NCBI GenBank assembly: GCA_021827205.1
Contig: JAKAWV010000001.1
Span: 1-64,000 of the forward strand
Length of the DNA stretch: 64,000 bases
Reading direction: 5' to 3'
DNA from: Pseudomonadota bacterium
Lineage (GTDB): Bacteria > Pseudomonadota > Gammaproteobacteria > Xanthomonadales > Rhodanobacteraceae
The position numbers and the translations under genes were made by a program. The notes under the pieces are model-generated. The model worked only from the letters and a program-made list of their open reading frames with translations, did no database searches and had not been told where the DNA came from. Below, piece after piece: positions 8,176-16,077 of this stretch. How positions within the stretch are numbered: position 1 is the first letter of the stretch; every line of letters begins with the position of its first letter.

Positions 8176-8481
8176 TGCGCTTCTCAGTTCGACCCGGCCC
8201 CAGAGAGTCAGAATCACGCTCTGCCTGGCCCTAAGTCATACGGGGCCGGTGCTCGCGGCTTGGACGAGCGTGGATCAGATCAACAAGCTGTCCCACTCCC
8301 CCTTGAGTAGCTGGATTGGTACATCTGCCATGGTTCGACGAGGAGCTTACCAAGTTCCATGGCATGTTCCCAAGGACAGAAGCTATCACCTGTGGTAGCC
8401 GCGACCAAAAGGGTACGAAGATATCCGGGACATCAAGGCGAGCCGCCATGTTTGCTGCGAGAATCGAAGGGGGATGTGGCC
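8176..8481. promoter_or_regulatory. Divergent intergenic region with inverted repeat between the five-gene operon and the Gabija pair
   Basis: These 306 bases separate two divergent defence-type operons and hold no convincing gene. TGCCATGG at 8326-8333 and CCATGGCA at 8357-8364 form an 8-base inverted repeat with a 23-base spacer, and each half contains the self-palindrome CCATGG. This could be an operator read by both promoters. GAAGGGGG at 8466-8473 is the ribosome site of the gene at 8482. No strong -10/-35 pair was recognised. Confidence 0.45.
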
Positions 8482-10296
8482 ATGCGGATCAGCGAGCTGC
8501 GCATCGAAAATTTCCGCGGCATCCGATCTGGATATATCCGGTTCGGACAGCACAGCGTCCTAGTAGGCCCCAATAACTGCGGCAAGACCACAATCATCGA
8601 GGCGCTCGCCTTGCTCTTCGGCCGCGATCGCATGGTCAGGACGCTCACCGAGCATGACTTCTTCGGAGGAAATCCACAGCCGACCGACCGCATCCGTCTT
8701 ATCGCGACAATCATCGACTTTGAGGGGGACAACTTTGCGGATTTCCCGGAATGGTTCCGGGACGACCGCGGGATTCCAAATTGGTGGAACCCCGCGACCG
8801 GAACCGTATCACCCAGACGCACCGACGCGAGCTGTCGCCTAGCCTGCCAGATCGGTTTCTGTGCACGCTTCGACCGCGCCGAGCTCGAGGTCGAGATGGT
8901 GCGGTACTTTCACGACGACGAAGTTGGAGATCTGTTCGTCGAGCAGTCTGCTACGGGCGTGCCAAGTCGACTTATCCGCGAGATCGGCTTCTTCCTGGTG
9001 CCCGCCAACCGCAGCTGGGATCGTGTGTTGTCGTTCGAGTCTGAGCTGTTTCGCCGCGTCGTCGCGTCGGCAGGTGGGCAACCTTCAGAGTCCGTGCTCA
9101 GGGAGCGCGACCGGCTGCGAGCGCCGGCGCAGCCGCTCGAAACCGATCCGCATCTGTTGCCGATCGTGAATGCGCTCAATGCCGAGCTGGCCGGCTTCTT
9201 TCGCGCCGGACCTAAGCTGCAGTTGCGTGTGACGGCCACGGACAGTGACGGTTTGCTTGAAGCTGTCGTGCCGCATTACGCCCAGGCTGACGCGCTCGGA
9301 TTGCCCGCCCGGCGTCATGGTAGCGGGCTGATCTCGTTGCAGCATTTGCTTCTGTTACTGCAGTTCGGGCACCAACGTGCACAAGCAGGCGAAAGCTTCT
9401 GGATGGCGCTGGAGGAGCCCGAACTGCATATACCGCCCCCACTTCAGCGGAGACTCGTTCACCGAATCCAGGCCCTTTCTACCCAAACGTTCGTGTCGAC
9501 GCATTCACCTATGGTCGCAGCGATGGCAGACCCGAGTTCGGTCATGATGCTTCGGAACGAAGGCGGTATCTTGAGCGCGGTGCCACTACTCCCCGCCTCA
9601 CTCTCGGCAGCGACGCCGAACGGGGTGCGGAAGCTGTACCAGCTAAATCGCACGGATACGATCGCGGCGCTGATGCACGACGCGGTACTCGTGCCTGAAG
9701 GCCGGATCGACTACGAGTGGATGAAGCTCCTTGTGCGCGTGGTGGATTTGAGCCAAGGATGGACTCAGACCGAGGAGAGCCGGTTCGGCGCCTATATTGG
9801 CTTGGTCCCGACGCACGATGCAGCCGTGCAGACGACAATCGAAGCGCTGACCGGACTCCATCCACGAATTACGGCACTGGTCGACGGCGATAAGGCGGGC
9901 CAGAATTACGCAGCGGGGCTGATCGGGGCGTCCCTGCGTCCAGCGGTGATCGTACGCTGGCCGGATGGTTGGATGGTCGAAGACGTCGTCGGTTGGATTT
10001 TGGACGCAGATCCTGCCCAGGCGCTTCAAGCCGTCAAGGCCATGATCACACCTGCACCGGTGTCGATTGCAGACTTGGTAGCGCGGCTCAAATCTGGGGA
10101 TCGCACCACAGGCGGCCTCAAGCAGGACCATGTCGCCTATGAGGCCGTTGCGGACGTGATCGGCACCCACAAGCCGTGCTGCCAACGTGCGCGCGAGCTA
10201 CTGAACGGATTGAGCGACGTGCTCCTAGGTGGCGCAAACCCAAGGTTCGAAGTCGTGCTTCCGGCCGAGGCCAACCTTAGAATTTTCCGACCATGA
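8482..10296 (+). CDS. gajA: GajA-like OLD-family ATPase with TOPRIM nuclease domain (Gabija)
   Basis: A 604-residue protein with an SMC-like ABC ATPase followed by TOPRIM. Walker A GPNNCGKTT is at 29-37, the signature-like SGLISLQ at 281-287, Walker B LEEPELHIP at 310-318 and the switch histidine STHSP at 339-343. The TOPRIM domain shows the metal-binding Glu406 (VPEG) and the DxD pair Asp468/Asp470 (VDGDKAG). GajA is a nucleotide-gated DNA nuclease that protects against phages in complex with GajB. ATG at 8482 follows a clear ribosome site. The next gene overlaps by four bases and encodes a UvrD-like helicase, the Gabija arrangement. Solitary OLD nucleases also look like this, but the partner supports Gabija. 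Confidence 0.86.
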   Translation: MRISELRIENFRGIRSGYIRFGQHSVLVGPNNCGKTTIIEALALLFGRDRMVRTLTEHDFFGGNPQPTDRIRLIATIIDFEGDNFADFPEWFRDDRGIPNWWNPATGTVSPRRTDASCRLACQIGFCARFDRAELEVEMVRYFHDDEVGDLFVEQSATGVPSRLIREIGFFLVPANRSWDRVLSFESELFRRVVASAGGQPSESVLRERDRLRAPAQPLETDPHLLPIVNALNAELAGFFRAGPKLQLRVTATDSDGLLEAVVPHYAQADALGLPARRHGSGLISLQHLLLLLQFGHQRAQAGESFWMALEEPELHIPPPLQRRLVHRIQALSTQTFVSTHSPMVAAMADPSSVMMLRNEGGILSAVPLLPASLSAATPNGVRKLYQLNRTDTIAALMHDAVLVPEGRIDYEWMKLLVRVVDLSQGWTQTEESRFGAYIGLVPTHDAAVQTTIEALTGLHPRITALVDGDKAGQNYAAGLIGASLRPAVIVRWPDGWMVEDVVGWILDADPAQALQAVKAMITPAPVSIADLVARLKSGDRTTGGLKQDHVAYEAVADVIGTHKPCCQRARELLNGLSDVLLGGANPRFEVVLPAEANLRIFRP

Positions 10297-11558
10297 CTTT
10301 GTTCGCCATCGAAGGCGCCGCAGGCTGCGGCAAGACAGTTCGTCTCATTGCTGCGCTTCGGGAGGCGCTGTCGGAAGCGCCGCTCCGCGACGGTCAGCGC
10401 GTGCTTGCGCTGACCTTCATGCATGGCGCCCGACGTCGACTGCACGACAAGCTGCGCGATATCGTTGACTTGCGAGGCCGGCTCCACTGCGTGACCGTTG
10501 ACAGTTTTGCCCAGCGACTGGTTATGCGCTGGCGCGGTCTCGGGACGACGCTCGGCGTAACAGCACTCCAACCCGACCAGTATGACGAGCAATGCGATGC
10601 TGCGGGGCTGCTGCTCGAGCAGTCTGAAGTGGCTGGCTGGGTCGCTGCGAGCTTTCCGATCGTGCTGGTCGACGAAGCCCAAGATCTCAAGCCGCAGCGA
10701 CTGCGGATGATCTCGGCGCTGACCGGATCGACAAGGCTCATGGTCGCCGCAGACGACTTTCAGTGCCTCGACCCATCGTTGCGGCCAAGTCCGTGCGTAA
10801 TATGGCTGCGTCAGGCCTGCACGCCGGTCGAGCTGACCCAGATTCATCGCACGTCGATGAGTGGCTTGCTCACGGCTGCGGCTGCAATCCGCGCAGGCAA
10901 TGCGCCGGCGGATGGGCAAGGCTTCAAAATTCTCGCCGCTAAGGGCCTCGGAATGGCTGCCGTATTTCTCGCCAACGCGATCGCCTGGCGCCACGAGGGT
11001 GAGGTGGCGGTCATCACTCCCTCCATGAGCGGCGGCTTTGCGCAGGGGGTGGTGGCGTGCGTCGGCAAAAAGGCCCTCGGGAAGAAGCAAAACGGCCCGT
11101 ACACAATTCATTGGGAGCGCTCGGAGGAGAATGAAACCGATGCGCTGCTGGCGGAATTTCAGCTCGGAGACAGCGCTAGCCTGGCCGACACGATCACTGC
11201 GCTTCGCCAGCTCCCGGCATCGGGAGTCGTGCGCGGCGTGATGGGCTGGGCGCGTCGACAGGCGCATGCGGCGGGTGTGACGAGCTTTAATCGTGCAGAG
11301 GTCGCAGCAGCGGTTCGGCGTCATGTTGTCTTGCGCCGTCAGCACGCCGGAAGCAACCAGGCGAAGTTCGCCGCCATGACCGTACAGCAGGCAAAGAATC
11401 GGGAGTTCGAAGGCGTGGTGGTGCTGTGGCCGTATCAGGTCGGTGGTGATGCCGAGCATAAGCGAAGGCTGCTCTACAACGCGATTACCCGCGCCCGACG
11501 CTGGTGCACGGTAGTCCTGCAGAGTGAGAATCTACTTCGCGTCGCTCCATTTGCTTGA
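10293..11558 (+). CDS. gajB: GajB-like UvrD/Rep-type helicase, short (Gabija)
   Basis: A 421-residue superfamily 1 helicase-like protein. Walker A GAAGCGKT is at 8-15, a Thr/Ser-Phe motif TVDSFAQR near 68-75, Walker B VLVDEAQD at 124-131, an IHRTS motif around 174, and a motif VI-like LLYNAITRAR near residue 393. In Gabija, GajB senses DNA ends and activates GajA. The protein is shorter than typical GajB (about 490 residues), mainly through a reduced 2B-like insertion, yet all nucleotide-binding motifs remain. It overlaps gajA by four bases and is surely co-translated. Downstream begins a non-coding stretch with mobile-element debris. Confidence 0.82.
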   Translation: MTLFAIEGAAGCGKTVRLIAALREALSEAPLRDGQRVLALTFMHGARRRLHDKLRDIVDLRGRLHCVTVDSFAQRLVMRWRGLGTTLGVTALQPDQYDEQCDAAGLLLEQSEVAGWVAASFPIVLVDEAQDLKPQRLRMISALTGSTRLMVAADDFQCLDPSLRPSPCVIWLRQACTPVELTQIHRTSMSGLLTAAAAIRAGNAPADGQGFKILAAKGLGMAAVFLANAIAWRHEGEVAVITPSMSGGFAQGVVACVGKKALGKKQNGPYTIHWERSEENETDALLAEFQLGDSASLADTITALRQLPASGVVRGVMGWARRQAHAAGVTSFNRAEVAAAVRRHVVLRRQHAGSNQAKFAAMTVQQAKNREFEGVVVLWPYQVGGDAEHKRRLLYNAITRARRWCTVVLQSENLLRVAPFA

Positions 11559-11851
11559 CCTAGCGGTCTCCTTGTGCGCGAGCAGGTTCGCTTGCGGGTG
11601 AACGCCACGGCGCTCCCCGGCCCCTTGGTGCGAATGGGAAGCAACGGCAACCTTCCTGGCGGATCGTTGCATTCGATTGAGGCGGTCTGATCCGGGTAGC
11701 GGACACTTTATGATTCCCAGCCCCGGACACTTTATGGTTTCGCGCACACACGCATCGGCACGGGTTTCCGCTGGCGTTGATGGGTTGCGCCCCGCCTGCT
11801 GCATGATGGCCCGCGCTGACTCCAAGGGCGTGCAGGCATTACGCTTGCCGC
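11559..11851. other. Non-coding stretch at the island boundary
   Basis: These 293 bases separate gajB from the first core gene. I see no supportable gene. They contain the insertion-sequence-like direct repeat at 11701-11736, listed separately, and no recognisable tRNA or attachment site. Confidence 0.5.
11701..11736. repeat. Direct repeat GGACACTTTATG, probable insertion-sequence end remnant
   Basis: GGACACTTTATG occurs at 11701-11712 and again at 11725-11736, a 24-base period. Repeated short motifs of this type are seen at the ends of some insertion sequences, for example the multiple terminal repeats of the IS21 family. No transposase is attached, so this would be a remnant. The assignment rests on pattern memory; the repeat itself is seen directly. 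Confidence 0.5.
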
Positions 11852-12310
11852 ATGAACCTGGATCCTCCGTCATCTGCGACATCCGCCTGGCTCTACGTGC
11901 TGGCCCAGTTCGGCCTGCTCGCTGCATTGCTGGTGGTGCCGCCGTGGCAGTGGGAGTGGCGGTTTGCCGGCAGCGTGCTGCTGCTGCTGGCGGCGCTGCT
12001 GGGCGCGTGGACGCTGCTGCACAACCGCCCCGGCAACTTCAACGTGCAGCCGCAGCCGCGCGCGCGTGGGCATCTGGTGACCGACGGGCCATATCGCCGG
12101 GTGCGCCACCCGATGTACATCGCTGTGCTGCTGGGCGCGGCGGGCTGGGCGGATTGCGCCGGCGGCGCGTGGCGCGTGTTGATCGTGCTGGCACTGCTGC
12201 TGGTGCTCAATGCCAAGGCCGCCTTGGAGGAACGTCTGCTGCTGGCGCGCTGGCCCGAGTACGCGGCGTATCGCGCACGCACGTGGCGCTTCGTGCCGGG
12301 GCTCTGGTGA
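11852..12310 (+). CDS. Isoprenylcysteine carboxyl methyltransferase-family membrane protein
   Basis: A 152-residue integral membrane protein with two hydrophobic segments near the N terminus (about 13-53) and another at 88-120. The GPYRRVRHPMY motif at 79-89 is the hallmark of the ICMT/phospholipid methyltransferase family and forms part of the S-adenosylmethionine site; the C-terminal E-x-L-L-x-x-W-P-E-Y region agrees. Bacterial members methylate small membrane-associated substrates, mostly unknown. Its high GC content matches the chromosome, so it marks the return to core sequence after the island. It is convergent with plsB, seven bases apart. Confidence 0.8.
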   Translation: MNLDPPSSATSAWLYVLAQFGLLAALLVVPPWQWEWRFAGSVLLLLAALLGAWTLLHNRPGNFNVQPQPRARGHLVTDGPYRRVRHPMYIAVLLGAAGWADCAGGAWRVLIVLALLLVLNAKAALEERLLLARWPEYAAYRARTWRFVPGLW

Positions 12311-12317
12311 CGCGGCG

Positions 12318-14825
12318 TCAGTCGCCGCTTTCCGGGGTCGCCGCAGGCTCGCTGCCGGGGACGATTTTCAGCACCGTCTCGCGCACGCCACGCGAGAGAA
12401 TCAGGCGCGCATCGCGCACCACGGCGGCGAGCTCGGCATCGAACTCCAGCTTGTTCTCGGCGTTGCTGCGCACCGCGCCCTGCTCGCGCAGTTGCTGGAT
12501 GAAGCCGCGGAACAGGGCCTTGTCGAAGAACTCCGGTGCGGTCAACTGCTGCAGCAGCGACAGGCGCTGCGCGGTGAGCACGCAGGTTTGTTCCAGCTCG
12601 GCGGCGGTGAAGGCGCCGGGTCCGGCTTTCACCAGCGTGGCGATGGCGATGTAGTAGCGCTCGAAGGTCTGCAGCAGGCTGTGCGCGAGCACACGCAACT
12701 GGTAGGCCTCATCGTCCTGGCCGGCGCCGCGCTCCAGCAGGCGCGCATCGCCCACGGTTTGCAGCAGGCCGTGGCGCACGAACAGCTCGATGGTTGCGCC
12801 GAGGCGCTCGCCGAAGCAGTTGTCATCCCAGGGCAGGAACAGTTCGCTGCGGATGAACGGGTACACCATCCGCCCCATGCGCAGCACCGAGGCGCGCGCC
12901 ATGCGCCGGTTGTTGAGGAAACACGCCGCCACCCACGCGGCCGGCGCGAACAGGTGCAGCACGTTGTTGCGGAAATAACTCAGCAGCACCGCCGGGTCGC
13001 CTTCGGTCACCAGCACATCGCCCAGCGGGTGCTTGATGCGCCGGATCCAGCCCATGCGCTCGCCGTAGGCGATGATTTCATCGGGCGCAGCCGGGGTGAT
13101 CGTGACGCGCGCCGAGTAGGGCAGTTCGGTCAGCAGGGTCTTGTACAGCGCGAGCTGGTTGCGCAGATCCTGTTCGGCCAGCGCGTGCTTGGGCGTGGCC
13201 AGCAGGCATACCGCCAGCAGGTTGATCGGGTTGACGTGCGCGGCGCGGTTGATCTCGACGTGGATGCGCTCGGCGAGTTGGTCGACGACCTTGGGAAACC
13301 AGTTCGGGCGTTCGTCCTCGCTGCCGCGCGTGCTGCGCCAGTCGGGCGCGTGCTGCTCGAGGATGCGCTCGAGAAAAATCGGCTCGCCGAAATTGAGGGT
13401 GACGCGGCCGTAGCGCTGGCGCAGCACGCCGAAGCCGCGCAGCACGCCGAGCAGCGATTCCTTCTGCTTGGGCCGGCCGCTGAGCTCGTCGAGGTAGCTG
13501 TCGCCTTCCATCAGTTTTTCGTAACCGATGTACACCGGCTGGAACACCACCGGCCGGCGCGGCGCGCGCAGGAATGCGCGCAGCGTGATCGCCAGCATGC
13601 CGGCGCGCGGCGGCAGCAGGCGTCCGGTGCGCGAGCGTCCGCCTTCGATGAAGTACTCCATGGCCACGCCACGCTGCAGCAACTGATCGACATAGGCGGC
13701 GAACACGCTCGAATACAGCGCGTTGGCCTTGAAGCTGCGGCGCAGGAAAAACGCGCCGCCACGGCGCAGCAGCGGGCCGACCAGCGGCAGGTTGAGGTTG
13801 ACGCCGGCGGCGATGTGCGGCGGCACCAGGCCGCTCTTGTAGAGCTGATAGCTCAGCAACAAATAGTCGGCGTGACTGCGATGGCTGGGCACATAAATCA
13901 CCTCGTGGCCGGGCGCGATCGCGCGCAGCGATTCGAAGTGGTGCATGGAGATGCCGTCGAACAGCTTGTTCCAGAAGCCCGAAAGCAGGAACGAGGCCGA
14001 GCGCACCACCGGGTGCGAATAATCCGCGGCGATCTCCATCGCGTAGCCACGCGCGCGGCGCAGGGCCGAGGCACGGCTGGTCTTTTCCTTCAGCGCGCTC
14101 TGCACGATAGCCAGGCGCACCGGCTCGCTGGCCAGCAGCGCATCGACCAGGGTGCGCCGGTGCGAGAGATCGGGGCCGATCACCGCCGCGCGCACGCGCC
14201 GGAAGTGCGCGCGCAGCACGCGGCTGAGCTTGAGCGCGAGCCGCGGCGGCGCTTCGCCATCGGCCTCGGCGAGCAGCTTGCGCAAGGATACCGGCGGCGA
14301 GAAATGCACGATGCTGTCGCGTCCGTTCAACAGCAGCGCCAGCAGGCGACGGAAGCGGCCGACCACGGCCCAGTTTTCGCTGAACAGCACGCGGAACCAG
14401 CCGCTTTCGCGGTTGGGCGCGCGACCGACATAGATCGACACCGGCACCAGTTGCACGTCGCGCCCGGGCTGTGACTGCAGTGCGCGCAATTGCGCCAGCA
14501 GGCCGTCGCGCGCGGCGTGGCGGCGGCGCGGCCCGAACAGGCCGCGCTGCGGCTCCAGCGCCAGCAGTGCGCGTCGGCGCCGCGCGGCCAGGCGGCGCCC
14601 GGCGCGCAGCGGCGAGGGTAGGCCGGCTTCCAGACAGGCCTGATCGAGAATCAGCGTGTCGGAGATGCCGCGGCGCTCGATCACGTACAGCACCGGCTGC
14701 TCGGGATCGAGCAACTGCGCCGGCTCGGCCGGGTCGCGCTTGATCTTCAGCCACGGACGCAGCAGCGCGCCGAGCAGGCTCAGCGTCCAGGGTGGGCGAC
14801 GCTCGCGGATGGGGCGTGCGCTCAT
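12318..14825 (-). CDS. plsB: Glycerol-3-phosphate 1-O-acyltransferase PlsB
   Basis: An 835-residue membrane-associated acyltransferase that transfers an acyl group to position 1 of glycerol-3-phosphate, the first step of phospholipid synthesis. The catalytic HX4D motif is in VPSHRSHADYLLLSY, the glycerol-phosphate binding block contains FFLRRSF, and EGGRSRTGR is the third acyltransferase motif. The length suits the large PlsB form of gammaproteobacteria (about 800-880). ATG at 14825 begins MSARPIRERR, the family-like start; upstream in-frame codons read into the preceding gene and are unlikely. The lipoprotein gene upstream ends eight bases before, so the two are probably co-transcribed. Confidence 0.94.
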   Translation of the reverse strand: MSARPIRERRPPWTLSLLGALLRPWLKIKRDPAEPAQLLDPEQPVLYVIERRGISDTLILDQACLEAGLPSPLRAGRRLAARRRRALLALEPQRGLFGPRRRHAARDGLLAQLRALQSQPGRDVQLVPVSIYVGRAPNRESGWFRVLFSENWAVVGRFRRLLALLLNGRDSIVHFSPPVSLRKLLAEADGEAPPRLALKLSRVLRAHFRRVRAAVIGPDLSHRRTLVDALLASEPVRLAIVQSALKEKTSRASALRRARGYAMEIAADYSHPVVRSASFLLSGFWNKLFDGISMHHFESLRAIAPGHEVIYVPSHRSHADYLLLSYQLYKSGLVPPHIAAGVNLNLPLVGPLLRRGGAFFLRRSFKANALYSSVFAAYVDQLLQRGVAMEYFIEGGRSRTGRLLPPRAGMLAITLRAFLRAPRRPVVFQPVYIGYEKLMEGDSYLDELSGRPKQKESLLGVLRGFGVLRQRYGRVTLNFGEPIFLERILEQHAPDWRSTRGSEDERPNWFPKVVDQLAERIHVEINRAAHVNPINLLAVCLLATPKHALAEQDLRNQLALYKTLLTELPYSARVTITPAAPDEIIAYGERMGWIRRIKHPLGDVLVTEGDPAVLLSYFRNNVLHLFAPAAWVAACFLNNRRMARASVLRMGRMVYPFIRSELFLPWDDNCFGERLGATIELFVRHGLLQTVGDARLLERGAGQDDEAYQLRVLAHSLLQTFERYYIAIATLVKAGPGAFTAAELEQTCVLTAQRLSLLQQLTAPEFFDKALFRGFIQQLREQGAVRSNAENKLEFDAELAAVVRDARLILSRGVRETVLKIVPGSEPAATPESGD

Positions 14826-14832
14826 CGGTCGA

Positions 14833-15810
14833 TCAGGGCTTGCGCGCGTGCGCGCTGGTGACCACGGCCGGTGTCGCGACCCGATGCGCGCTGGCGGCGC
14901 TGGCCGGAGCCGCGGCACTGGCCGGCCTGGCTACGCTGGCGGCCGCGGCCGGCTTGGCCAGCACCGCGCGCCAATGCAGCAAGGTGTCGCGGTCGTACCA
15001 ACGGCCGTCCTGCTTGATCAGCGTGCTGTCGCGCGTAACCGGCGTGCCCAGCACGTCGAAGGTGGTGCGCACCACGGCCACGTTGCCATCGTCGGACAGC
15101 ACCTTGATTTGCGCGGTATCCAGGATGGTGTCGATCGAAAGGCCATACACGTCCAGCGCCTGCTTGACGCCACTCCACAGGTGACCGACGTCTTTCATGG
15201 CCTCGGGATAGGGCATCGACAGTGCTTCGTTCAGGGTGCGGAAGCTCATTTTCTGCGCCGTGGCGGTGAGCACGCCCAACGCTTGGTAGACCTTGTCCGG
15301 GTTCAGCCAGTCGGTCTTCTCGGCCCATGCGCTGAGCACGCCCAGCGCCGTGAGCGCCTGCACTTTCTCCGCGGCCGTAAGCCGGGTCGAGCGCTGCACG
15401 CCGGTATCAGCCATGGTGCGCAGCATGCCCAGCATCGTCGGCAGCCGCGCCTGATATTGCTGGCGCGCCCGCAGCAGCCTGGGCTTCATCTCGACCCACA
15501 GCAATTGCTGGGCACCGGGAGCGCTGAGCAGGGTCATCATCCGGGCGAATTGCGCGCGGTCGGCCGGCGAGAACTGGCTCAGATTGCGATCCAGGCCCCA
15601 GCGCGCGCGCATCGCCGCGTAGTCGGCCGGAGGCAGGGCGTGGCGGTACAGCCCATCGATGTCGTTGTCGCGCAGCAGCTTGTAGCCATCGGCCACGGCG
15701 GCCTGCGGGGTGCCGCCGCCGGGGGTCACTTCCTCGGTGTGGCGCGAGCAGGCGGCCAAGGCCAGCAGCGCGAGCGTCAGCAGCAAGGCGCGCAGCGGAT
15801 ACTTGAACAT
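14833..15810 (-). CDS. Predicted lipoprotein, function unknown
   Basis: A 325-residue protein with a type II signal peptide: basic start, hydrophobic core and lipobox LALAAC ending at Cys21. The mature part (about 30-285) is helical and ends in a small beta-rich region around LSDDGNVAVVRTTFDVLG that resembles lumazine-binding/NTF2-like lipoprotein domains, followed by an Ala/Pro-rich low-complexity tail after residue 290. No enzyme motif is evident. It lies eight bases upstream of plsB in the same direction, suggesting an envelope-related role. The 267 bases between its start and the divergent peptidase gene hold promoters only by inference. Confidence 0.8.
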   Translation of the reverse strand: MFKYPLRALLLTLALLALAACSRHTEEVTPGGGTPQAAVADGYKLLRDNDIDGLYRHALPPADYAAMRARWGLDRNLSQFSPADRAQFARMMTLLSAPGAQQLLWVEMKPRLLRARQQYQARLPTMLGMLRTMADTGVQRSTRLTAAEKVQALTALGVLSAWAEKTDWLNPDKVYQALGVLTATAQKMSFRTLNEALSMPYPEAMKDVGHLWSGVKQALDVYGLSIDTILDTAQIKVLSDDGNVAVVRTTFDVLGTPVTRDSTLIKQDGRWYDRDTLLHWRAVLAKPAAAASVARPASAAAPASAASAHRVATPAVVTSAHARKP

Positions 15811-16077
15811 GGGGTGGTTTCCGGGACGCAATCGCGGCAGGGTAGGTGCGGGTGCCGGTGCTGGCAAGCATCCGGTCGCGTATGGAACGGGCAAGATATC
15901 GGAAACAGAGAGTTCCTGCGCATTTTCAACGCGGCGCAGCGCGGTACACGCCCGCGCTGGTCTCCGAAGATTGATCACTTGCGATGATGGATCGCGTCGT
16001 GCAAGCCGCATCCCCGGCTGGCGCCGCGGCGCGCGCGCGGGTCTAATCGCAGGCTGTCCCCAATCCGGTCTGCCCGC

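Noticed and set aside
12210-14474. A 754-codon plus-strand open frame opposite plsB.
   Set aside because: It encodes a repetitive Gln/His/Ala/Arg-rich product with no domain, the mirror of PlsB codons.
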